From contig CAXBCF010000013.1 in NCBI GenBank assembly GCA_963973975.1, positions 31,046 through 95,045 on the forward strand: 64,000 nt of DNA. Reading direction: 5' to 3'. The DNA comes from UBA1494_A sp963973975 (GTDB lineage Bacteria; Bacteroidota; Bacteroidia; Flavobacteriales_E; Vicingaceae). Under the pieces are notes generated by a model. It had not been told where the DNA came from, made no database searches, and saw only the letters and a list, made by a program, of their open reading frames with translations. The translations under genes were made by a program, and so were the position numbers. Of this stretch, positions 1 to 7,283 are shown in pieces (positions within the stretch are counted from its first letter, which is position 1; each line of letters begins with the position of its first letter).

Positions 1-862
1 ATAGATAACGGTAAGTTAGATAGATGTCCATGTTTGAAACTACTGTATTTGCTTTGTAGGTGTTTTTTTCGGTTAGAATTCCAGTTGCAATTGAGTTTTC
101 TACTGTGATTTCAGTGACCTTTTCATTGAAGTGAAACCTTATTCCATTTCTGTTAGCTAAATCATAAAGACTATCAACTATCACACGCATACCACCTTTT
201 GGAAAGTAGGTTCCATATTGCATTTCCAGCGTTGGGATCATTGATAGAATACCTGGGCTTGAATAAGGGGAAGAGCCATTGTAAGTTGCAAAACGATTGA
301 ACAATTGTACTAATCGAGGATCTTTGAAATAGGAATTATTAACTTGATCTAAGGTTTTAAATAAATCAAGATGAATAATGTTTTTTATTGCTTTTAAAGC
401 ATCTTTATTTAAAAATGTAGAAGCTTTGTGAAGTGATTTTTCTATGAAAAGTGGTGCTGTAAGGTGATATTTAAAAGCACTATTTTCTAAATACTTTTCA
501 AGGTGTTTTTTTTCTACATTAAATACACTACAAGCATCGTTTATAAATCTTGTAAGCTCATGATTGGCCGAGAAAAAAGTGCCATCCTCCCAAAAATAGT
601 TACAAACTGTTTCTTTTTTTTCATAATTAAAAAAATCCGTTGGATTTTCTCCAATTAATTCAAATAACTCATCTACTAAATGAGGCATGGTAAATAATGA
701 AGGGCCAGTATCCCAACGATATTCTTTTTCTAAAATCTGGCCTAATTTCCCCCCCGGTTTATCTCCTGCTTCAAAAACACTTACTTCGAAGCCTTTTTTT
801 CTTAATCGAAGAGCAATTGCTAAACCAGCAATGCCAGAACCAATTACAATAGCACTTTTCAC
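1..862 (-). CDS. phytoene desaturase (CrtI) family FAD-dependent oxidoreductase, 3' end outside the window
   Basis: Translating the minus strand from a GTG at 862-860 gives about 287 residues open to the window edge, so the C-terminal part is missing. The N-terminus is a Rossmann FAD-binding fold with the GxGxxG motif (VIGAGIAGLAIALRL), followed by FEAGDKPGGK and a WDTGPSLFTMP stretch, both typical of CrtI-type carotenoid desaturases and related isomerases. The family dehydrogenates phytoene or later carotenoids at the membrane. The GTG has a purine-rich AGGAA a few bases upstream, inside the end of the preceding gene, and the stop of that gene is only 4 bases away, so the two are probably co-transcribed. 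Desaturase, isomerase or ketolase activity cannot be separated from this fragment. Confidence 0.85.
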   Translation of the reverse strand, partial: MKSAIVIGSGIAGLAIALRLRKKGFEVSVFEAGDKPGGKLGQILEKEYRWDTGPSLFTMPHLVDELFELIGENPTDFFNYEKKETVCNYFWEDGTFFSANHELTRFINDACSVFNVEKKHLEKYLENSAFKYHLTAPLFIEKSLHKASTFLNKDALKAIKNIIHLDLFKTLDQVNNSYFKDPRLVQLFNRFATYNGSSPYSSPGILSMIPTLEMQYGTYFPKGGMRVIVDSLYDLANRNGIRFHFNEKVTEITVENSIATGILTEKNTYKANTVVSNMDIYLTYRYL

Positions 863-866
863 AACT

Positions 867-1040
867 TTATTCCTTCTGTTCTAGTGCTTCTAATTGCTTT
901 AATATTTCTTGTGCTTCTGCTTGTTTAAGGTCACTTGCTTTTCGATTTGTAGTTGAAAGACGATGAGCTTCTGTACTCAGTTTTTTATATTGTTCACTAA
1001 GTTGCTCTTTTTTACTTTTCTTTTTGAAGATTCCAAACAT
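867..1040 (-). CDS. small Lacal_2735-like family protein
   Basis: A 57-residue protein starting MFGIFKKKSKKEQL and rich in Lys, Glu and Gln, with LSTTNRKASDLKQAEAQEI in the middle. This matches my memory of the small flavobacterial Lacal_2735 family, whose function is unknown. It is predicted almost entirely helical and probably coiled-coil, with no signal peptide or membrane segment. A longer frame extends to 1088, but the extra residues (MLFQLFLTL...) look like untranslated leader; the ATG at 1040 gives the family's usual start and length. It sits 4 bases upstream of the desaturase in the same direction. Confidence 0.7.
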   Translation of the reverse strand: MFGIFKKKSKKEQLSEQYKKLSTEAHRLSTTNRKASDLKQAEAQEILKQLEALEQKE

Positions 1041-1112
1041 AACTTTTTTTAATTGAACAGTTAAAGTTAGGAATAGTTGAAATAGCAAAAAAATAAATGA
1101 ATAGCATTTTTT

Positions 1113-1128
1113 TAGAATAATCGTTCTA
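1113..1128. promoter_or_regulatory. candidate operator of the adjacent TetR regulator
   Basis: TAGAATAATCGTTCTA is a 16-bp interrupted palindrome (TAGAA..AT..TTCTA; 12 of 16 positions symmetric). It lies 33 bases upstream of the TetR-family start at 1162, inside the shared upstream region with the minus-strand small gene. Size, symmetry and place fit a TetR-dimer operator and autoregulation. I saw no second copy near the SDR or the dioxygenase. Confidence 0.4.
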
Positions 1129-1161
1129 TTTATTTTTAATTTTGGAGAGTAAAATGAATAT

Positions 1162-1743
1162 ATGGGAAGGAAAAAGACATTTGAGCGTGAAGCGGTGCTT
1201 GATAAAGCAATGAACCTTTTTTGGAAAAAAGGTTACCATGCCACTTCCATGCAAGAATTAGTAGATGCTTTAGGAATAAATCGGGCTAGTTTGTACGAAA
1301 CTTTCGAGAGTAAACAGAACTTATTTGATTTAGCAATAGAACGGTATAGTTTAATCAACAATCAAAAAATAGCAGACTTTCTTTACTATCAAACAACTGT
1401 TCGTCAAGGGTTTTTGCAATTATTCGAGCTGTTAATTGATGCCGCCATTCAAGATAAAGACTCAAAAGGCTGTTTTGTGGTGAATACGACAACAGAATTA
1501 GCTAACAATGATTTAGGGGTCAATAAAAAAATGCAGGATCAAAAAGCAGCAGTTGAACAACTGTATTTTAATTACTTGCAATACGGGGTGAATCAAGGAC
1601 AAATTTCCCCTTATAAAAACATTCAAACAATTGCATCCTACATTTATAGTCTGCAAACTGGTATTTACGTGATTTCAAAAATTCATTCTAATAGAGAGGA
1701 ATTGTTGAAAATAGTATCTACTGGTTTAGCTGTATTGGATTAA
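1162..1743 (+). CDS. TetR/AcrR family transcriptional regulator
   Basis: 193 residues. The N-terminal 60 residues form a TetR DNA-binding domain (FWKKGYHATSMQELVDALG, then INRASLYETFESKQNLF as recognition helix and its follow-up). The remainder is the all-helical ligand and dimer domain, with a conserved-type GCFVVNT segment near residue 108. A GGAGAG at 1144-1149 precedes the ATG; the earlier ATG at 1154 is out of frame. The gene is convergent with the SDR (3 bases apart) and stands next to the kynurenine-catabolism genes, so control of that cluster or of the SDR is plausible but not shown. The ligand is unknown. Confidence 0.9.
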   Translation: MGRKKTFEREAVLDKAMNLFWKKGYHATSMQELVDALGINRASLYETFESKQNLFDLAIERYSLINNQKIADFLYYQTTVRQGFLQLFELLIDAAIQDKDSKGCFVVNTTTELANNDLGVNKKMQDQKAAVEQLYFNYLQYGVNQGQISPYKNIQTIASYIYSLQTGIYVISKIHSNREELLKIVSTGLAVLD

Positions 1744-1746
1744 AGT

Positions 1747-2526
1747 TTACAAACAACCTGTTCTTCCTCCATCCACAGGAACGTTTATTCCATTGATGTA
1801 TGAAGCTGCAGGAGAAGCTAGAAAAGCAACAGCTGCAGCAATCTCTTCTGGTTCAGCAACTCTTTTCATAGGAACTTGGTTTTCCATTGCTTTCATTACT
1901 TCGTCTTCCTCTTTTCCGGTTTTTACTGCTTTATTCGCAACAATTGAACTTAAGCGTTCAGTTGCAGTTGCTCCAGGCAAAACATTGTTCACAGTTATTC
2001 CATGAACTCCTAATTCATTGGCCATGGTTTTAGACCAATTGGCAACTGCACCTCTAACAGTATTTGAAACCCCAAGACCGTTAAGTGGCTGTTTTACAGA
2101 AGTTGAAATAATATTGATAATCCTGCCGTAACCACTTTCAATCATGCCATCTTTAATACCTTGAACGAGTGTGTGGTTACACAATAAATGCATGGAAAAC
2201 GCTGTAACAAATTCTGATGTTTCTGCATCAACAATTGGTCCTCCAGGAGGCCCTCCCGTATTGTTAATTAATATATTGATGTTTTGAGAAATACTTTCTA
2301 CCGCTTTTTTGACAGAAGTGATATCCGAAAAATCAGCTACGGCATAAAGGTGTTTCTGATTTTCAGCCTTACTTAGTTCTTTGATTGTGCTTTGCAGTTT
2401 TGCTTCATTTCGAGCCATTAAAATAATATTTGCTCCCAACTCTGCTAACTCAATGGCAATAGCTTTACCAATTCCCGCTGTGCTGCCACAAACTAAGGCT
2501 GTTTTTCCTTTTAGATCTAAATTCAT
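1747..2526 (-). CDS. SDR family oxidoreductase lacking the usual YxxxK pair
   Basis: 259 residues. The dinucleotide-binding TALVCGSTAGIGKAIA motif and an ILINNTGGPPGG loop place it firmly in the short-chain dehydrogenase family. Where classical members have Tyr-x-x-x-Lys, this protein has GVSNTVRGAVANWSKT, so the catalytic Tyr and Lys are replaced. This agrees with the FabG-like subgroup (cd05344 type) known for an imperfect catalytic tetrad. The C-terminus (FLASPAASYINGINVPVDGG) is normal. It is divergent from the dioxygenase gene (95 bp between starts). It may act on an intermediate of the kynurenine route or have a non-redox role; the substrate cannot be read from sequence. Confidence 0.85.
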   Translation of the reverse strand: MNLDLKGKTALVCGSTAGIGKAIAIELAELGANIILMARNEAKLQSTIKELSKAENQKHLYAVADFSDITSVKKAVESISQNINILINNTGGPPGGPIVDAETSEFVTAFSMHLLCNHTLVQGIKDGMIESGYGRIINIISTSVKQPLNGLGVSNTVRGAVANWSKTMANELGVHGITVNNVLPGATATERLSSIVANKAVKTGKEEDEVMKAMENQVPMKRVAEPEEIAAAVAFLASPAASYINGINVPVDGGRTGCL

Positions 2527-2621
2527 GCGTTTATCTTTTCAATCTTCGAAATTAATAAATATTCATTGCTTCAAATCTAATTATCTTATTACCTTAGAGC
2601 CTTCATTTAAATAATTAAGTC

Positions 2622-3146
2622 ATGGCAATTAGAAGACCTTTCAATTTTAAAAAATGGATAGACGAACACCGTCATCTCTTAAAGCCTCCTGTTGGAAACA
2701 AATTAGTTTATGAAGATGCAGATTTTATGGTAATGGTTGTAGGTGGACCAAATGCAAGAAAAGATTATCATTACAATGAAGGAGAAGAATTTTTTTATCA
2801 ATTGGAAGGAGACATTGTTGTAAAAATTCAAGAAGATGGGAAAGCGGTGGAAATTCCTATCAAGGAAGGAGATATCTATTTACATCCACCAAAGGTGCCA
2901 CATTCTCCAATTCGCTCTGAAAATTCCGTTGGTCTAGTTATTGAACAAAAACGGAATAAGAGTGAGAAAGATGGTCTTTTGTGGTTTTGCGATAATTGCA
3001 ATCATAAACTCTATGAGCAATATTTTGTATTGGGTAGCATTGAAAAAGATTTTTTACCTGTATTCAAAAAGTTTTATGGTTCTGAAGATTTAAGAACCTG
3101 CGATGAATGTGGAACCGTTATGGAAGTAGACGAAAGGTTTATATAG
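2622..3146 (+). CDS. nbaC: 3-hydroxyanthranilate 3,4-dioxygenase
   Basis: 174 residues, the usual length of the bacterial enzyme. It opens the ring of 3-hydroxyanthranilate with O2 to give 2-amino-3-carboxymuconate semialdehyde (ACMS). The Fe(II) ligands are visible as H50 and E56 (DYHYNEGEEFF) and H94 (HPPKVPHSPIR), with substrate-binding Arg at 46 and 98. The C-terminal rubredoxin-like metal site of the bacterial form is complete: CDNC at 123-126 and CDEC at 160-163. Cytoplasmic. ACMSD, which uses its product, starts 7 bases downstream, so the two are almost certainly co-translated. The synonym haaO is also in use. Confidence 0.95.
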   Translation: MAIRRPFNFKKWIDEHRHLLKPPVGNKLVYEDADFMVMVVGGPNARKDYHYNEGEEFFYQLEGDIVVKIQEDGKAVEIPIKEGDIYLHPPKVPHSPIRSENSVGLVIEQKRNKSEKDGLLWFCDNCNHKLYEQYFVLGSIEKDFLPVFKKFYGSEDLRTCDECGTVMEVDERFI

Positions 3147-3153
3147 CTGTAAT

Positions 3154-4194
3154 ATGCGAATTAACGGACACGGGCACTTACTTCCGGAACCTTCACAGAT
3201 TCCTCAATTCATGAAAGACAAAAAACTCTTTTGGATTGATGATGATAAAAAGTTTATGAGACAAGGTGATTGGTCTAGACCAATCACAGATCCTAGCTTT
3301 TTCATCAAAGAGAAGTTGGTGTGGATGGAACAAAATCGAATAGATCATGGAGTATTGCTATGTCTTTCGCAATTGTATTGCAACGGTTGGGCTAAACAAG
3401 ATTGCGCAGATGGTATACGTTTCCAAAATGATTTTAATGCCTCAGTACAGACTGAATATCCTGATAAGTTCACTTGCGGTTTTGTAGTTCAACCTTTGTA
3501 TATGGATCAAGCGCTAAAAGAAATTGAAAGGTGCGTAAACGAATTGAATTTAACGTTACTTTGTTTGCCTACGCATTTTCTAAACTCAAAAGGGGAATGG
3601 CTTTCTACAGCTGAAGCTGAAGTAGATCCTATTTATGAGTTAGCAAATAAATATGGATTAGCGGTTCAAATTCACCCTTATGACGGGGAAAAAATGATTG
3701 CATTAAAGGATCAATATTGGAGGTTTCACCTCGTTTGGATGATGGCGCAATGCGCTGATACATTGCATCTTTTTACTTTGCGTAACTTACCCAATAAATA
3801 TCTAAACATGAGAACCAGCTTTGCACACGGTGGAATGCTTGGTGTCGCGAATTATGGAAGAAGAATTCAAGGGTTCGATGGACGTCCGGATATTTTCAAA
3901 GGATTAGAAGACCCGCGTACGACATTAGGTCACAAGAATCTCTATTACGATACTCTGGTGCATGACTCATTCACATTAGAATTGCTAAAAAAGCGAGTTG
4001 GGGCTAGTCAAATAATTATGGGCTTAGACGATCCTTACCCGTTAGGAGAAATGGAAGGAATTGGCACCTCATACCCTGGGCGGGTGGTAGATTTTGCAGT
4101 TGAAGTAGGAATCTTAACTGATCAGGAGGGAAAAGATATCTGGCAAAAGAATGTGTTGGCTTGGTTAGGAATTAATATTGAGAAGTTTAGGTAA
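3154..4194 (+). CDS. nbaD: 2-amino-3-carboxymuconate-6-semialdehyde decarboxylase (ACMSD)
   Basis: 346 residues of the amidohydrolase superfamily. It removes the carboxylate from ACMS to give 2-aminomuconate semialdehyde, steering kynurenine catabolism away from quinolinate. Metal ligands expected for the family are visible: HGH at 6-8, H174 (VQIHPYDG), H225 (SFAHGGMLG) and D292 (GLDDPYPLGE). It is slightly longer than the pseudomonad enzyme. It follows the dioxygenase by 7 bases. Kynurenine monooxygenase, kynureninase and 2-aminomuconate semialdehyde dehydrogenase are not in the window, so the pathway is either completed elsewhere or partial. Confidence 0.93.
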   Translation: MRINGHGHLLPEPSQIPQFMKDKKLFWIDDDKKFMRQGDWSRPITDPSFFIKEKLVWMEQNRIDHGVLLCLSQLYCNGWAKQDCADGIRFQNDFNASVQTEYPDKFTCGFVVQPLYMDQALKEIERCVNELNLTLLCLPTHFLNSKGEWLSTAEAEVDPIYELANKYGLAVQIHPYDGEKMIALKDQYWRFHLVWMMAQCADTLHLFTLRNLPNKYLNMRTSFAHGGMLGVANYGRRIQGFDGRPDIFKGLEDPRTTLGHKNLYYDTLVHDSFTLELLKKRVGASQIIMGLDDPYPLGEMEGIGTSYPGRVVDFAVEVGILTDQEGKDIWQKNVLAWLGINIEKFR

Positions 4195-4196
4195 AT

Positions 4197-4556
4197 CTAA
4201 ATCCACTCACCATCTACCTTTGTCAATTTACTTTTAACATCACCGGTGTGTTTGATTTGCTTGGGTTCGAAAAGTAAAATCCAACATTCTTCTGTAGCTA
4301 TGGGTTTATGTAAAACACCTTTTGGAACGATGGATATTTCTCCTTCTTTCAGAGTATTTTCTTCATCTTGAAATAAGATTTTCAATTCCCCCTTTATCAC
4401 CATAAAAAGCTCATCTTCATTCGCATGATCGTGCCACACAAACTCGCCTTTTACTTTGGCAATTTTTACATGCTGTCCGTTTAATTCACCAATAATTTTT
4501 GGAGTCCAGTGTTCTGAGAACAACTGAAATTTTTCCTGAAGATTGATTTTTTTCAT
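4197..4556 (-). CDS. cupin domain-containing protein
   Basis: 119 residues forming one cupin barrel. Motif 1 is WHDHANEDELFMVIKGELK with His-x-His and Glu as metal ligands; motif 2 is VPKGVLHKP with the last His. No signal peptide, so cytoplasmic. It is convergent with the ACMSD gene (2 bases between stops) and is the last gene of the minus-strand run, 27 bases after HemW. The substrate is unknown; the neighbouring aromatic-ring cluster may be coincidence because the transcription direction is opposite. Confidence 0.8.
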   Translation of the reverse strand: MKKINLQEKFQLFSEHWTPKIIGELNGQHVKIAKVKGEFVWHDHANEDELFMVIKGELKILFQDEENTLKEGEISIVPKGVLHKPIATEECWILLFEPKQIKHTGDVKSKLTKVDGEWI

Positions 4557-4583
4557 AATCAGTGATTTATAAGGATCTAAGAT

Positions 4584-5705
4584 TCAATCAAGCATTAGTT
4601 TTCGAACAACTTCATCCGATTGAAATAAATTGGCTGAATCGATTCTTAAATTAGATTCTGAATGAATCAATCCGTTAAAATTCAGCTTTTTTAATTGCTT
4701 AAAAAAATGCGTTTTTAATGAGCCAGAAAACTTTTCTATCTCTTCAAAATCAATTCCCCACTTTGTTCGCAGGGCAGTGATTAGGTATTCGTGATAGCGG
4801 TCTATTTCACTTAAATCTTCTAGTTCATAGTGCATTTTATTCTCTTTGAGTGCTTTTAGGTACTGCATGTTGTTGCTCACATTCCATTGCCTACTTTTTC
4901 CGTTGAAAGAATGTGCTGCAGGTCCAATTCCCAAGTAATTTGTACCAAACCAATAAGCCGTATTGTGCTTGGAATAATTCTCATTTTTGCAATAGTTAGA
5001 TAGTTCATACTGTTCATAGCCATTGGCTTTAATCGCATCTTGAAGTAGCATGTATTGTCGATAATTTTGAGCTTCATCAATATTTTGAGATTTACCTGTT
5101 TTTATTTGATGTGCTAAGGCCGTTTTTTCTTCAATGGTTAAAGAATAGGCCGAAAGATGTGGAATTTTTAATTCAAAAAATTGCTCCAAATTTCTTTGCC
5201 ACATGCCATCTGTTGTGGTTGGACTTCCAAAAATCAAATCTAGGTTTAGGTTTTCAAAACCCTGGTCTTGTGCATTTTTAATGCTGCTTGTAGCTTCATC
5301 AGCAGAATGCGCTCGATTCATAAAACGAAGGTCTTCCTCAAAAAAAGATTGTACCCCAATACTCAAGCGATTAATCGGACTCGAACGAAGACTTTTTAGT
5401 TTCATTAAAGTCAAATCATCTGGATTGGCTTCTAAAGTAATTTCAGCACTTGCACTTATTTCAAAGGTTTTATACAACACTTCAAAAAGTCGTGTGAGTT
5501 CTTCTTCTGAAAGCAAAGAAGGTGTTCCTCCTCCAAAATAGATGGTATTTATTGGTTCATTATTCAGGTATAGTTTCCTAGCTTCAATTTCACTTGCAAT
5601 GGTATCAATCATTACTGCTTTGTTTGAAAGCTTGGTTGAAAAATGGAAATTGCAATAGCTGCAGGCTTGTTTACAAAATGGAATGTGAATGTATATTCCT
5701 GCCAT
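4584..5705 (-). CDS. hemW: radical SAM heme chaperone HemW
   Basis: 373 residues. It starts MAGIYIHIPFCKQACSYCNF with the CxxxCxxC radical-SAM cluster motif and has FGGGTPSLL, EANPDDLT, NRLSIGVQSF and LSAYSLTIEEKT, the hallmark series of the HemN/HemW family. The length and the lack of the N-terminal extension of true HemN favour HemW, which binds heme and hands it to hemoproteins rather than oxidising coproporphyrinogen. Its first 35 bases overlap the end of the upstream histidine kinase gene, so the two are translationally linked. Confidence 0.9.
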   Translation of the reverse strand: MAGIYIHIPFCKQACSYCNFHFSTKLSNKAVMIDTIASEIEARKLYLNNEPINTIYFGGGTPSLLSEEELTRLFEVLYKTFEISASAEITLEANPDDLTLMKLKSLRSSPINRLSIGVQSFFEEDLRFMNRAHSADEATSSIKNAQDQGFENLNLDLIFGSPTTTDGMWQRNLEQFFELKIPHLSAYSLTIEEKTALAHQIKTGKSQNIDEAQNYRQYMLLQDAIKANGYEQYELSNYCKNENYSKHNTAYWFGTNYLGIGPAAHSFNGKSRQWNVSNNMQYLKALKENKMHYELEDLSEIDRYHEYLITALRTKWGIDFEEIEKFSGSLKTHFFKQLKKLNFNGLIHSESNLRIDSANLFQSDEVVRKLMLD

Positions 5706-7221
5706 TTTGCATCATTTTGTTTAAGACAATTCTGAAAGTAGTTCCTTTTCCCATTTCGGATGTTTTGACAAATACTTTTCCGGAATGGTAATTCTCAATA
5801 ATTCTTTTGGTAAGCGATAAACCCAATCCCCAACCTCTTGGCTTAGTAGTAAAACCAGGCTGAAAAACAGTTTTGCGTTTTCCTTTAGGAATACCTTTAC
5901 CGCTGTCGGTGATATCAATGTAGACAAATTGAGATTGATCTGTTACATGGATGCTCAAATTTCCCTCACCGCTCATGGCATCAACGCCGTTTTTAATAAT
6001 GTTTTCTAAAACCCATTCTAATAAGGGAACATTTACCGAAGCATTTACAACTTTCCCATTTGAAGTTGTATGGTCGAATAGCACCTTTTTAGAAAGTCTT
6101 GATTTTAAATAGTTTAATGTGGTTTTTATTACCTTGTTTATGTCGTGTTGTTCCAATTTAGGTTTAGAGCCAATTTTTGAAAAACGCTCAGTTACCGTTT
6201 CCAAGCGACTAATATCTTTTCTTATTTCTAGTATGGTTTGATCATCAACATTCTTGGATTTAAGAACTTCAATCCATGCCAGAAGTGAAGAAAGCGGAGT
6301 GCCCAATTGATGAGCTGTTTCTTTTGCCATGCCCACCCAAACTTGATTTTGTTCGGCATTTCTTGAAATACTAAATAGATAATAGGCAATCAATAAAAAG
6401 AGGGCAATTACACCTAATTGAATAAATGGGTACCATTTTAATTTCACTAACAATGAGGAATCATTGTAAAAAATATAGCGCCTAGCGTCATCACCTAAGT
6501 CAATTTTGATTGGTGCATTGCTTGCTTTCATTTCTTGAATGATACTGCTTACATACTCAGGATTTCTAATTTTACTAGAATCTAAATTCCCAAATGCAAG
6601 CACATTTTCTTGAGTGCTGTCTGTATAAATTACTGGAACTGAGGCAGAGTTTGAAATGATGTCTTCGTTAAAAGATTCGATCTCTTCATCTAAAACACGG
6701 CGCAATTCAGAAAAGATTGTTGATTCATCGTAATATAAATAATTGTTTTGATCTTCGAAATAATTAATAATTACAGGCTTATTAATCTTTTTCATTTCAG
6801 CAAGTCGCTTTTGCAAATAAGCGGAATCATTTTCTTTTTTAGGATCTAAATTGCCGAAATTCATAATTTTCCCCTTTTCATCAGTTTGGATTAATGGGAT
6901 GGTTTGATTGCTAAAAAGTATTTGTGTGTAAAAAGTAGGATCTTCTTCTACAGGCAATTCAGCAACTAGTTTGTTTGCTTCAGCCCAAATTTTAATCTTA
7001 TTTCGCTCCTCAACAGCAATTTTTTCAAATAGCTCTTGGGTATAGTTTACTAATTCGGCTTTTCGCTGAATGGCAGTTGCCCATGCTTTTACTTTACCTT
7101 TTTCTTCATTGGCAATTTGTCCTACCAAAATATTGGTATACCATAGAGAAACAAAGACAATGAGCGCCGCAATTGCTGCTAATAAATACTTCCACCGCTG
7201 TTTTTTTGAATAGATGTTCAA
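5671..7221 (-). CDS. membrane-bound orphan sensor histidine kinase
   Basis: 516 residues. One membrane segment near residues 11-33 and a second near 265-285 enclose a roughly 230-residue periplasmic sensor region. The HisKA domain has the phospho-acceptor in WVGMAKETAHQLGTPLSSL, and the HATPase_c domain has ENIIKNGVDAMSG (N box), DSGKGIP (G1) and GWGLGLSLTKRI (G2). The start is a TTG at 7221 placed by a strong GGAGG Shine-Dalgarno at 7226-7230; no ATG fits better. No response regulator is present nearby, so it is an orphan kinase. The signal is unknown. The gene end overlaps hemW. Confidence 0.88.
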   Translation of the reverse strand: MNIYSKKQRWKYLLAAIAALIVFVSLWYTNILVGQIANEEKGKVKAWATAIQRKAELVNYTQELFEKIAVEERNKIKIWAEANKLVAELPVEEDPTFYTQILFSNQTIPLIQTDEKGKIMNFGNLDPKKENDSAYLQKRLAEMKKINKPVIINYFEDQNNYLYYDESTIFSELRRVLDEEIESFNEDIISNSASVPVIYTDSTQENVLAFGNLDSSKIRNPEYVSSIIQEMKASNAPIKIDLGDDARRYIFYNDSSLLVKLKWYPFIQLGVIALFLLIAYYLFSISRNAEQNQVWVGMAKETAHQLGTPLSSLLAWIEVLKSKNVDDQTILEIRKDISRLETVTERFSKIGSKPKLEQHDINKVIKTTLNYLKSRLSKKVLFDHTTSNGKVVNASVNVPLLEWVLENIIKNGVDAMSGEGNLSIHVTDQSQFVYIDITDSGKGIPKGKRKTVFQPGFTTKPRGWGLGLSLTKRIIENYHSGKVFVKTSEMGKGTTFRIVLNKMMQNGRNIHSHSIL

Positions 7222-7283
7222 AATTCCTCCGTATAATATTATGTCTTTAAGACGTTTGTTTTGCTTTTAAAGTTGTTGCTGTA

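Noticed and set aside
1..862. First gene as kynurenine 3-monooxygenase, given the nearby pathway genes
   Set aside because: The GGK..EKEYRWDTGPSLFTMP region is typical of CrtI-type desaturases, not of KMO.
1041..1088. Longer start of the small coiled-coil protein
   Set aside because: The extra 16 residues are hydrophobic leader-like sequence; the MFGIFKKK start fits the family.
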